The notes beneath the pieces are model-generated. The model saw only the letters and a program-made list of their open reading frames with translations, was not told the DNA's origin and did not search any database. Made by a program: the position numbers and the translations under genes. Below are positions 1 through 9,937 of a stretch of 64,000 bases of DNA, piece after piece. Position 1 is the first letter of the stretch, and every line of letters begins with the position of its first letter. This stretch comes from Turritopsis dohrnii (taxonomy: Eukaryota > Cnidaria > Hydrozoa > Anthoathecata > Oceaniidae), in the NCBI GenBank assembly GCA_027922465.2, contig BQMF02000591.1:166768-230767 (forward strand). Direction: 5' to 3'.

Positions 1-580
1 AAAGGAAACACAGATATTTTTATTATTTCGCAAGGCCAAGTAAAAGTTTTTATTATGAAGTTCAGGTACAAACAACATAAAGATTTTCATACTGTATAGT
101 TTTAAAAGGAGTATTTTGAAACGTCCACGGAAGAGTGTTCTCTAATGGATTTTTAAACTGACGGTGTTCCTTTTTAAGCTTGATCTCCGGCAAAATTTTT
201 CAAAGTCTCTTAACTTTTATGATGCTCTCGGGAATGTAATTAAATGAATTCGAAGTTATTACTTTTTAAGCACAGACTTTTCTTTTTATTACTTAATTAC
301 TTCTTGAAGATTCTTTAGGGAATACAACTTTGAATTAAAATCTTTTTAAAAAAATCTCGAAATTGATGCAAGACTGAAATTTTATATGAAACAACAGAGT
401 TTAATAGTTATCGTAGCTAAAAGGTAAAATGTAAAATACTGCAAACATCATTCCGCAATATGCATATGGTTTTAAAGCGTGAACTAACACTCATTTCTTT
501 CTGAAAAGGCTCCAGAAAGTTTTACAGTCATCCGCAGGAATACTTCTGCCCGGTAGGGCATCTTGTTGTTTTTTTTTTTT
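1..580. repeat. Direct repeat, copy 1
   Basis: This block reappears almost base for base at 1323-1905 in the same orientation. Both copies begin AAAGGAAACACAGATATTTT and end in a T-run after the small hairpin TGCCCGGTAGGGCA. The window edge cuts this copy, so its true left limit is unknown. Differences are small: a roughly 12-bp insertion in copy 2 near 1606 and scattered substitutions. It could be a pair of LTRs, a tandem repeat with a 1.32-kb period, or two insertions of one element. No coding capacity is recognised. Confidence 0.8.
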
Positions 581-1322
581 TTTTTTCACTGTCCAAACCT
601 AGACCAATTTTTGTCGATGGGAAATAGCCACTCAAATCATTAATGTTCCCAACTTACATTCTTTTTATGATTTAACAGTCTAAACTCACACTATATTCAT
701 TGTATACAAGTACTTTGCTTGAAAAGACTCTAAAAGTGTAAAATATAAGCTCTAGTGAAAGGAATAATTAACATATGGCTAAATCGCAGATGCCAAGGTA
801 AAAATGTTGTTTCATGTGAGTCATATGCAACGTTCTTACGTTTTCCGTAGTTGTTTTAAAAATGGAAGCGAAGAAGCATGCGTAGATCTGTGAAAGTTTC
901 TTTGTTGAATATATGGATATAGAAGAGGTTGTAGTACGGCTGTAAAACTTAAAAGAATCAAGAACATTTATGATCCAAACTGACAATCTACGTGAAACCA
1001 TTATTCTTTAGTAGTCATTCTTGATAAATAAGCAGTTCTTGATGCTTCAAAACAGATGAACGACTACCAATAGGGTATGTTTATATCGATTTAATGCGTA
1101 AGGTTTCTATTAGTCTTTCTAAATATAATGCAATTTTTTAATTCATGTTCCTAGATAAGCTACCCTGCTTCTATAAAGCTCTGGAATCATGAAGCACAGC
1201 TCATCTTCCTCATCAACTTCTACCTATTTTATTTATCATTTGATGACCACTTTTTTAATTGCCTAGTCGAATTTAAAATATTGTATGATTCTAATATTTG
1301 TATACTATCAAGCTGACGATAA
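581..1322. other. Spacer between the direct repeats, nothing recognised
   Basis: AT-rich sequence separating the two direct repeat copies. The longest open frame is a 77-codon minus-strand frame at 768-1001 that resembles no protein family I know and has low-complexity composition. No tRNA, terminal repeat or splice structure was seen. If the flanking repeats are LTRs, this would be a very short internal region without gag or pol. Confidence 0.5.
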
Positions 1323-1905
1323 AAAGGAAACACAGATATTTTTATTATTTCGCAAGGCCAACTTAAAGTTTTTATTATGAAGTTCAGGTACAAACAACAT
1401 AAAGATTTTCATACTGTATAGTTTTAAAAGGAGTATTTTGAAACGTCCACGGAAGAGTGTTCTCTAATGGATTTTTAAACTGACGGTGTTCCTTTTTAAG
1501 CTTGATCTCCGGCAAAATTTTTCAAAGTCTCTTAACTTTTATGATGCTCTCGGGAATGTAATTAAATGAATTCGAAGTTATTACTTCTTAAGCACAGACT
1601 TTTCTTCACACGACAAACTTTTTATTACTTAATTACTTCTTGAAGATTCTTTAGGGAATACAACTTTGAAATAAAATCTGTTTTAAAAAATCTCTAAATT
1701 GAAGCAAGACTGAAGTTTTATATGAGACAAGAAAGTTTAATTGTTATCGTTGTTAAAAGGTAAAATGTAAAAAACCGCAACATCATTCTGCATTATGCAT
1801 ACCTTTTTAAAGCGTGAACTAATATCAGTTCTTTCTGAAAAGCCTCCAGAATATGTTCCAGTCATCTGCAGGAATACTTCTGCCCGGTAGGGCATCTTGT
1901 TATTT
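1323..1905. repeat. Direct repeat, copy 2
   Basis: Second copy of the block at 1-580, same orientation, offset 1,322 bp. It ends in a T-run at about 1902 and runs straight into the Helitron fragment that starts near 1906. The shared order of motifs includes the hairpin TGCCCGGTAGGGCA just before the T-run. No genes. Confidence 0.8.
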
Positions 1906-2321
1906 TTTTTTTATTATTGCTTTTCTTTTAATAAATTAATTTCTTCTTTTGATTGTTAAGCGTTCTGATCGAACGTCTTTTTATTCGATTTATTCATTTA
2001 GCACGTGCCTTTTTTTCTCTCCTCCCGTGTGATCTTTTTAAAAAGAGAAACCATTTCCCCCTTATGTTTGATAGCACCCATGTTAGAGCGCGTAACTTTT
2101 TTAAAACAAAAGTTAATAACAAGTTGAAATTTTCTCTCTATACGTTTTGAGTGTATTGTTACACTGAGAAAAGATTGGTTTTACCAGAGGTTGTGACTTT
2201 GAATCTGCTTCTGGTTGAACACAAGTTGTACGAGCCGTTTATAAGGAAATTTGACGTTTATTGATAAAGTGATACAGAGCAGGTGGACATGGGCGGCGAG
2301 CGACGCCGCCTTGGCGGCTAG
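1906..2321 (+). mobile_element. Helitron 3' fragment (same family as the 29-34.5 kb array)
   Basis: On the plus strand this matches the 3' half of the units in the tandem array at 28968-34548, which lie on the minus strand. It ends with the Helitron 3' signature: the hairpin GCCGCC-TT-GGCGGC running into CTAG at 2318-2321, followed by T. No 5' end (TCTATATATTAATAGCC) precedes it, so the copy is 5'-truncated where it meets the direct repeat. Non-autonomous: the 65-codon open frame inside is not conserved as a protein. The hairpin-CTAG|T end is seen directly; the family assignment follows from it. Confidence 0.8.
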
Positions 2322-2895
2322 TTATATATATAACTGAAAGGAAAGTTTTGTATTGTTACATGATGTATCTTTTGAATTTACAAACAGTTGTTTTACAGAT
2401 GTGTTAATTTGCTATTGTGATTAGTCACTCGTAATAAGGAACATTGACAGTATAACTTAAAAACTGATCAAACAAGTAAGTGGTGCAGGGTAGACACAAA
2501 TTTTCTAAGTTGGAGCTGAAGAGGAAACTAAGCTGAGCCAAAGTATCCAGAGCTTAAAAGCGTAACAGCTCATATACAAAACAAACGAAGATTTTTTGAA
2601 TTTAGACAGGCTTAAAGAATATCAAAACATTTCTCTATAAAAACAAACAAATAGCTACCTTTTTGACTCTTCTGTTTACAAAACGTTGAAAACTTCTTTT
2701 TAATTAGAAAAGAATGATCACAGTTCAAGATAATTATAAGTTTCTTCTATGAAAAAATTCTTTTTTTATCTTCAGATACCCATATCTATCATTTTCAAGA
2801 AACTTTAGAAAATTTAAAATGGTTTCTACCCTCACATACAAAAAAAAAGAAAAAAAAGAAAAACAAAGCCGGTTTTAAAGTATTTCTTGCTTTCG
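2322..2895. other. Stretch upstream of the Harbinger remnant
   Basis: AT-rich sequence with A-rich tracts, including an A/G-rich run near 2839-2870. It should hold the 5' exon(s) and left terminal repeat of the Harbinger element if that were complete, but I recognise neither. Confidence 0.4.
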
Positions 2896-3375
2896 CAGAA
2901 ATCCAAAAAACATTTTCAATTGTGCTCATGGCTGTTTGTGATGCCAACTACTCATTTACATTGGTAGATATTGGAGATATTGGCAGAAATAGTGATGGTG
3001 GCGTATTTTGTAATAGTGCGATGGGCAGAGCATTTTCTGAAAACAGGCTTGAAATACCATGTCAAGAAAATCTTCAGAACAGTAACTACAATCTCCCATA
3101 CGTCTTGGTTGGTGATGAGGCATTTTTTGATGTCAGGGAGAAAATTTCACTCAACAAATTCACGTTATTGTCCACCTGGTTATGCTGATACCCGTAACAA
3201 ACCTGGTGAATGGAGACAAACAATTGGTGAGACTAATGCATTACAGCCATTGCATAGAGCTGGGTCAAACAATTACTCTAGAAATGCTAAAGGAGTAAGG
3301 GAAAGTTTTCGAGACTATTTTTTTTCAGAAGATGGCCAAGTCAATTGGCAGTGGGACATGATATCTAGAACTTGA
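2896..3375 (+). pseudogene. PIF/Harbinger DDE_Tnp_4 transposase, 3' remnant
   Basis: Two open segments in different frames make up the C-terminal part of a Harbinger nuclease. The first (from about 2899) carries SIVLMAVCDANY, FTLVDIGD.GRNSDGGVF and LPYVLVGDEAF, which hold two of the catalytic aspartates. The second (to 3375) carries YCPPGYADT, a GEWRQ segment, ALQPLHRAGSNNYS and the C-terminal VNWQW. The stretch between them that normally has the third acidic residue (the RLSRARR..ENAFGI block) is missing, so it cannot be catalytic. A polypyrimidine-AG at 2883-2898 looks like the acceptor of the last exon; no upstream exon is found. It converges with the MADF-BESS gene at 3631-4742, the usual two-gene Harbinger arrangement. 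Confidence 0.85.
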
Positions 3376-3630
3376 TTTTGTATTTTACATTTTTTTGTTT
3401 GTAATTTGTTTTTCTAGTAACATTTTGTTCAGATGTAGTCACAGAGAAGACTAGACAAAAAAGAAAAGAAGTTTATAAACTTTAAAAAAAGGATAAAATG
3501 TTAGTAAGATTATATTATTTACACGGGATAAATATGCTCTCTCTCTATATTATGTATATATATTCTGTGAATTTCTTTGTTCACATTTCAAAGTATATCT
3601 AATAAACATAAAGATAAGTATACAATCAAC

Positions 3631-4742
3631 TCAATCATCATCATTTCCAAACTCCAAGAAAACCTGCATTATTTTGATCCTTGCTTGTTGGTTCTGTTTT
3701 TTTGTAAGTGATTTAAATTGACCAATTAAACTTCTACAGAAAAGAGCGTCAGAATCATTATTTTCCTTTTGATCGTGCTGTATAGAGTCAATCAATAATT
3801 CATTGATGTCACATTCCTTTCGTTTTTTTGATGCTCGTCTTTGATCAGATTTTCCTGAAAAAGCTGAATCTGTTGGGGAAGGTACATCATCATATGATAA
3901 ATCTCCAGTTGGTGAAAACTGGTGTTCAAAATTATTTTGAATTTGAAAATTATTTGAAAGTGGGATATTACTCTCTTTTGGTCTTGTTGTCAGAACATCG
4001 TGCAAAAATGACAACTCCTTGAAATATTCACAAACAGGTAATTTTTTCACTCCAGCACCAGATCGTGTGGCATTTTCTCTCTTTCTCAAACAACGTCGAT
4101 AGTTGTCACGTAACTTCTCAAAAATCTTTTTACATTCATTTTCTGAAAAAAGGAAAAAACAGAAAAATCATGTCCCTTCAATAAATAAAAACATAAAAAA
4201 AATTGTTAGTCGAGACAACAGGTGTTTCTGCACATTGGGTTCCTTAATTTGATTTGTGATCTTTATTCAATAGTAAAAGCAATATCAACAACTTGTTTTG
4301 TTAAGTTGAATAAACACATTAGCACGATAAGATGTCACCACATAAAAAACCTTTAGCTAATATACCATTGAACTGTGCAATTGACAATATTAGTGGTTGA
4401 TCGATTACCTGGCAATTTAACAGATAAAGAAACTCTCTTCCATGCCTCAATTTTCTTGAATTTATCTTTATGAAAGTTTGATGAGATATCCCAGATACTG
4501 GGGTATTTTCTAACTTCTTCAATTATTGTCTCCGAAATTGTTTCTGGATCTGGATTTTCTTGATTTTCCAGAGCATAATCTAGTTGTTTTTGTTGTTGGT
4601 CTTCTTGATTTTGATCATCACCTACTAGAGCACTGACATCACATGTTTGAATTTCATGACGATTTTGTTGCCAAAACAAAAAGTTTTGTGGAAGATTCTT
4701 ATTGTTACCGCACACCACGTTTTCATAACTAGACAACGCCAT
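3631..4742 (-). CDS. MADF-BESS DNA-binding protein of a PIF/Harbinger element, two exons
   Basis: Exon 1 is 4742-4409 and exon 2 is 4142-3631, with a 266-bp GT-AG intron (donor CCAG|GTAATC, acceptor TTTTTTCAG). The exon sum is 846 nt, exactly 281 codons plus stop, and the phase-1 junction keeps the MADF fold in frame. The MADF domain starts with IIEEVRKYPSIWD at about residue 71 and continues across the junction (KLRDNYRRCL, KLPVCEYFKELSFL). A BESS motif follows near the C-terminus (DALFCRSLIGQFKSLTKK). In Harbinger elements this Myb/MADF protein binds the transposon ends and brings in the nuclease; MADF-BESS proteins are also often domesticated. It is open although its partner transposase is broken. 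The start ATG lies in AAAGATGG. The nucleus is the expected site. Confidence 0.85.
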
Positions 4743-5130
4743 CTTTGTTTTGAAAGCGAAAAGAAAAATGCTGACAAAGTATATATAAAATCAAGCAATT
4801 TCATTGGTTAATATTTTTTAATTATTGTTTGCTACGCCGTATCTCCGTCAAAAGTTGAGAAGATTTTAACTTTTTTTTGATACGTCGTTTTGAATTTCTG
4901 ATACGCGTATTTCTGAGAACGAGCACAATGCGCATGCTCACCGGTACGATACGGTACGATACGCGTATCATTTTTTCTATTGGAAATCCAGCTTAAAAAC
5001 GCGTTGAGCGGACCGCTATTGGCGAATTGTAGACTGAAAGAACAATAGCCGCCTTGCTCAGTGCGTTCTTAACCGCCTAGTGGAAAATCGGCTTTAGGCT
5101 TCCTTGTAGCGGGTGTGGTAATTCTTAGCG
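4743..5130. promoter_or_regulatory. Upstream or terminal region of the Harbinger element, GATACG-rich
   Basis: Sequence upstream of the MADF-BESS start. It holds repeated GATACG/CGTATC words between about 4830 and 4970 (for example GATACGGTACGATACGCGTATC, broken here: GATACGGTACG then ATACGCGTATC), which could be binding sites for the MADF protein or subterminal repeats of the element. The outer terminal inverted repeat was not identified because no partner was found near 2322-2895. Function is inference. Confidence 0.4.
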
Positions 5131-5490
5131 TTACCCGGTGGATGGTTGGACATAAAAACGATCACCATGTGACTGTCCGGAACCGATTACCACGATCCAC
5201 CATGAGTTATATGTAGCCATCAATTGTCATCAAAGAAAGTCATAAAGCTAAAACGCCGATTGCTTGTGGTGTTTGGCTAATAATATTTTTTATCAGAAGC
5301 ATGCTGGCCTCTGTTATTCAAATTTGTTATTTAGTATATTGACAGATAAAATCTTAAGTAAGCAAGTTTATTAAATATTTCAACATTATGAAGCAAAATG
5401 AGAAAATATGTCGATTGACGTCATTTCTTTTCGCCAGCACACATGCATCATTACATTTCGATAAAAATTTAGTTGAGATTTTTTCAAACT
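5131..5490. repeat. Dispersed repeat family C, copy
   Basis: Shares the words GTCATCAAAGAAAGTCATAA, AAACGCCGATTGCTTGTGGT and ATAAAATCTTAAGTAAGCAA with copies at about 18945-19430, 22020-22330, 22625-22930 and 23030-23460. No open frame is conserved between the copies, so it is probably a non-autonomous element. Confidence 0.7.
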
Positions 5491-5501
5491 CTTTAAATAT
5501 C

Positions 5502-6146
5502 CATTAGAAATCTGCGTTTAAAACTTTAATTCAAACAAGAAATAGCCAAAGTTTACATAAAAAACAAGAAAAAAATATAAGAAGGTTTTATTGATCATGA
5601 TCATACCAGGTTTGGAGGACAAAGAAGGAAAACACGAAGAACGACAATTTGTAGGCTTTCTTGCATACACAGAAATCCAATTAAAATCTTTCTACGGCAA
5701 GATCTGCCAAAAATCAGTGCATTGAATAAAATTTATCGAACGAAAGATTATCTAGAGCTAAAACATAATATACAAAAATAAAATGTTGTTGGCAAAATTT
5801 CAGATTTCAAGCTGTGCTTCAAAATCCTAGTCGTTCACTTCACTAAAACAACACAAAAGTAATATGAAAAATGTCTAAGCAATTTTAGCATACGAACTTC
5901 CTAAATAACATAGTATAATATAATAATAAATTAGGAAAGAGATACGAAAAAACATTCCACTTGCAGTACCATGCTTTGAAACGGGAAAAAAATTAAAGTC
6001 AGCTAATTAATTGTATTCCACCGTGTAACGTCAACACGAAAGTTGGAAGATGATGATGATGAAGAACAAAATCGGAACTGACATTCGCCTATCTCGTGAA
6101 ACTACTATGCCTCCTCGCTCGCTTACGCTCGCTGCGGGGGCAATAA
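5502..6146 (+). repeat. Dispersed repeat family B, copy 1, with GC-rich hairpin end
   Basis: About 640 bp that recur at 26823-27460 in the same orientation and at 18030-18606 inverted. It starts CCATTAGAAATCTGCG and ends in a GC-rich block, GCTCGCTTACGCTCGC flanked by GCCTCC and GGGGGC, which can pair into a hairpin. A (GAT)n run precedes that end. No protein is conserved. A non-autonomous rolling-circle or other short element is possible, but I see no diagnostic terminus such as CTRR. Confidence 0.75.
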
Positions 6147-6375
6147 AAATACAGTGTGTCCCAGAGAATTTCGGTCTGAGATTTTAACAAGCTATAACTT
6201 CTCACACATATATCACATTTCAGCAATTTTTACACCATTCGATAACATTTCTTTCAATGATTTTAAAAACCTATATTTTAAATGATTTAGTCCAACACCT
6301 TTGTAGTAAAAGGATTTCTTTAAACTGTCGCGGTCATTTACTCCTTAATAGTTAATAAAAGTAAGTTTTATTAAG

Positions 6376-7170
6376 GAATGGGTTACACGTATCAGAAGTG
6401 AAAGTCAAACCGGCGTGAAATTTCACGCCGGTTTGAAATTTTTTTAGGTTACACGTGTGTTTCACTTCACTTCACTTCGGGTATATTTCAATTCGCTTTC
6501 ACTTCGGGTCAAAGTTAATTTGCAACTTGCAGCATGATAAACATAAAAGATTTGTCTTAACTTATATTTTGTCTTTTTCAAAAAACAGAGAAAAAAAATG
6601 AATGAGCGTAAGCAGTTAAGTCTTTTGATCTTATGTATATCGAGCATCTTAACCACCGCTTTGCTGTTATTACAACTTCAAGCAGTTATAGTCCAGCACC
6701 AAAGTCATCTTCGTCATCTTCAAAATGAAGCAATAATGCTGCTAGTTTCCAAATAATAACGAAGTTAAAAATGGTTTATATTTGGAGAAAAAAAAACATA
6801 AGAAAATGCTTACAATTTTGTAATGTCAGACATTTTCAACACTTTCCAAAGGGATTGCGAAAATGACTTTCTCTTAAAAAACACGATATCATCATTTTCT
6901 GTACATTTTTCTTTTCATAAAACATACATCAAGTTGCAAGATTACTTTTCACTTCGGTTTATGCACAAATATTTTGGGATACACGTGTTTTTCACGCCGG
7001 CGTGAGATTTCACTTCTGTCTTTTTGACAGAAGTGAAATTAGACCGGCGTGAAATTTCACTTCACCTAGAACGTGTAAACAATATGTGGCGTTTCTGAGG
7101 AGACCGAAGTGAGTTCACTTCACTTCACTTCGGGTTGCCGAAGTGAAATCGTACGTGTAACCACCCCCTC
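6376..7170. mobile_element. Foldback element built of GAAGTGAAA / CCGGCGTGAAA modules
   Basis: Both ends carry GGTTACACGTA-type inverted repeats (GGGTTACACGTATC on the left; GTACGTGTAACCACCCC on the right). Inside each end are many copies of TTTCACTTC/GAAGTGAAA and of CCGGCGTGAAA, which form local palindromes (for example CCGGCGTGAAATTTCACGCC at about 6412-6431 and ACTTCTGTC..GACAGAAGTG at about 7011-7035). The middle is plain AT-rich sequence without a gene. No target duplication was confirmed. Confidence 0.65.
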
Positions 7171-7459
7171 ATTCAAATTTTTTATGAATTTTATGTTTGC
7201 GCTGCTTGTTTCTATAAAAAACTACTTCTTCATTGGTTTCTTCATTTTTCACAAAAATACACTAGCCAAAAGATCTTGAAAATGCCTTTCCATCGATGTA
7301 AACCTTATTTTGAAATTCGGTAAATTCATTTAAAAAAACAGCTTTAAAGTTTACATTTCCAATATTATGAAACACACTGTACAGTGTTTCTCTGTATTTT
7401 TGCTTTACTTAAAAGCCACATAACCTCTCCCTTGAATAAAATTAAAATGATAATATCTC

Positions 7460-7800
7460 AATTTTTAATCAAATAGTTGAATAGTAAAAGTTGCATATCG
7501 AAAAACTAATCTCATGAAACACTTGTAGATTTGAACAATGAAACAATCGCTGATTCTAAGTGGCGTACAACTTCTTGGCATTACATTTGATAGCCAGCTG
7601 CATTTTGCAGAGCACATCAACATGCTATGCAGAAAGTCTAGGGCCAAATCTAGTTCCTTGAAGATAATTTTCTATTCTATGCAAGAAAAGCAAAAAAACT
7701 GCATTTCTGTCCCCTTACATAGGCGTATTCAAGGTCAGTCACATAAGGTAGAGGATACCAACATTGCGATATTTCTTTTCAGTATTAGTATCAATTAGGT
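7460..7800 (+). pseudogene. Non-LTR reverse transcriptase, C-terminal fossil
   Basis: A plus-strand frame reads GVQLLGITFDSQLHFAEHI followed by NMLCRKSRAK. This matches the conserved post-catalytic block of jockey/CR1-type LINE reverse transcriptases (LLG-x-D, F-x-x-H-I, then a C-x-K/R-A-x-x-K-like stretch). No catalytic motif is present, so only a 3' scrap of the gene remains. The same fragment with flanks occurs again at about 23480-23700 with further decay. Confidence 0.7.
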
Positions 7801-9020
7801 TAACTGCACGCTTTCCTTTTCTGCTTTAAATGACTAAACTCTCCCCTACAAATTTTGACTGACCTCTGGCTACGCCTATGCCTTATATGGGGCTTTAGTT
7901 GTACGACGTCTGTTGCGAAAGTTGATAGAGTGTCAGAAAAAACACTCTGTATATTTTAAAATAAATATAAGCAACATATGAAACTATAAACTATAAATAA
8001 AACCTTCTTATTGTATTGTATCTTATTTTGTGATCTGAATTAAATCTGCAAACTCTGTCATTTAGCCTTCGAATTTATTTCTCCACCCATCGAAATGTAT
8101 GTACGATTTTAACTGCTCGTGCGATCTAAGAGATCTGTAGTAGAAAATAATGACCCCTTAGAATTAGGGTTAGGGTCAGGGGGCGGGGGGGGGGGGGGGG
8201 CGGGGGCTCAATAAATCTGGCCCCTCATGGTTGGGGCCGATGCGCCAAAAAAATATTTGAAAAATACTGCCTCTAGATTGCCTATAAAAGAACTCAAAAT
8301 CTATAGTTTCAACATGATTTTCAATTTTTAGGAAATTTTTAGCCAAACATATTTATATTTATACACATCAGTTTCTTCTAGAACGAACCTACACAAGACA
8401 TTGAAACAGCCAAATATAAAAAAAGATACTGTGTTCGTTATATTTGGTAGTAGTAGTTAAATTGTTTAGATATAATATAAACATGAAAATAACGACAGCT
8501 GCATAATTTACAAACTTTTGCCTTTTGTTTTTATAATCGTATTTCGTATTAACTTCAATAACTATTTTTTCATCAAATTAAATAAACATACAAGATCATA
8601 ACTCATGTTACTGCTAATTCTTTCACTTTTTGGCCCATTACTCTGCACACTGATTACATTTTTTGCCACTATTTATAATGGCTGCCAATTGTTTTTCGGC
8701 CTCGCACTTTTGATAGCGTTTTTTACGGGAGATACTCATCCAGTCAAATATATGTATATCATTGATACGTTCCGTCCGTAGCAAGGTTGTCATAATTGGC
8801 AGAATTTCTAATTTCTGACTTCTGAATTGTTGCAGGACGTCTTCAAGATGTTGTCACATTCTCTGCCTGATTTCTCTGCCTGGCGCAATTTTATACGACA
8901 CACTATTTGAATTGAGCTTTTTTCGGATGGTTCAGTATTTCCAGATGTCCCCTTTGAAACCCAGATCTTGGTGGCAAGTTTTCTTTAGTTTGCAGGTACT
9001 TGGACTACGCTTTGGATGTA
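7801..9020. other. AT-rich intergenic stretch with a G-run
   Basis: No gene recognised. Parts of 7801-8130 recur near 23700-23950, so the duplicated unit is longer than the RT fossil. The only other structure is the G-rich run at 8163-8207, annotated separately. Confidence 0.4.
8163..8207 (+). repeat. Telomere-like repeats followed by a long G tract
   Basis: Two TTAGGG units (TTAGGGTTAGGG) run into GTCAGGGGGC and then 16 consecutive Gs and a CGGGGGC tail. The strand could form a G-quadruplex. Two telomere-like units alone do not prove a telomeric origin. The homopolymer length may be unreliable in the assembly. Confidence 0.75.
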
Positions 9021-9310
9021 ATGTTTATGTTAGTTTGAGTCTGATCAAGTGGTGATCGCTGGGAGAGTAACACATAATTCAACCGGCAAGCACACACGAT
9101 TTTTCAGTGAAGGCCAAGTAAAATCTGTCAAGCCAAGATGCTTTTTTGGGGTTTCATGAGTTAAAATCGCACGGAGGTTAACAATGAGAAAATATACAGC
9201 CACATATCTCCACATCTTCTTGTTTAATTTACATTAAATAACAACTCAACCGAATATCAGAAAACCGACGAAATTCAAACAATGAAGAAATTGATAGTTA
9301 AATAATATCA
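9021..9310 (+). repeat. Dispersed repeat family C, diverged copy
   Basis: Matches the start of the 18945-19430 copy: GTTTATGTTAGTTTGAG, GTGATCGCTGGGAGAGTAAC and AATGAGAAAATAT occur in the same order. More diverged than the others and lacking the AAACGCCGATTGC part. Confidence 0.6.
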
Positions 9311-9416
9311 CCAGAAGCTTCATTTTTAGAAAGACAGAACAGAGAGATATGTTATGTTTTCTTTCTTGCTGTATATTCGACCATCACTAACAAGTGGTCT
9401 ACATCAGAGTGAAAAG

Positions 9417-9899
9417 TGTAGCGGTATCACTTCTCACGAAAAAGACAGGTTTGGAACATTGAGTTTACGTTCAAACTGAAATCACAATGAAATAAATACA
9501 AGTAAATTTAGTAAAAACTACATATAACTGAAACAACAGAAAGAAGAAGGAAAAGAACAAAACCAAAACCTACCAGTTGGCCAAGTATATCGCTAGTGAT
9601 ACGCTATATATGTTTGACTTGAGTTGATTTGAAAAATGTGTTTGAATTGAGTTGATTTGAAAAATGTGTGTGTACAAAAATGAGAAAAACGTTGAATATA
9701 TAGTGAAATAAACTAAACACCCTAGAGACATCAACTCAGTAAATGACAAAATAATTACTAAAAAAATTAAAATTGATTTAAGATAAACTGAATGCACGAG
9801 AGAAACAAAACACTGAGACGCATTAAAAAACAAAAAAACACGTGACAATTACAATAAATATTTTTGTGTGTTTTTATATGAATAGGCGATCGCCTTACA
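9417..9899 (-). repeat. BEL/Pao 3' LTR
   Basis: 483 bp; on the plus strand it runs from TGTAGCGGTATC to GATCGCCTTACA, giving TG..CA termini on both strands. It contains a duplicated 27-bp unit ending TTGATTTGAAAAATGTG. The 92-codon open frame inside is identical in both LTRs simply because the LTRs are copies. Its inner edge is adjacent to a purine tract. Confidence 0.95.
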
Positions 9900-9937
9900 C
9901 TCCCGCCAAAAAAAACAAAACAAAACCACTTCCATCA

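Noticed and set aside
8164..8175. Chromosome end or telomere
   Set aside because: Only two TTAGGG units inside a window with ordinary sequence on both sides.
9570..9848. 92-codon frame found twice (also 16244-16522) as a duplicated gene
   Set aside because: It lies wholly within the two BEL LTRs and is duplicated because the LTRs are; hydrophobic low-complexity sequence without motifs.
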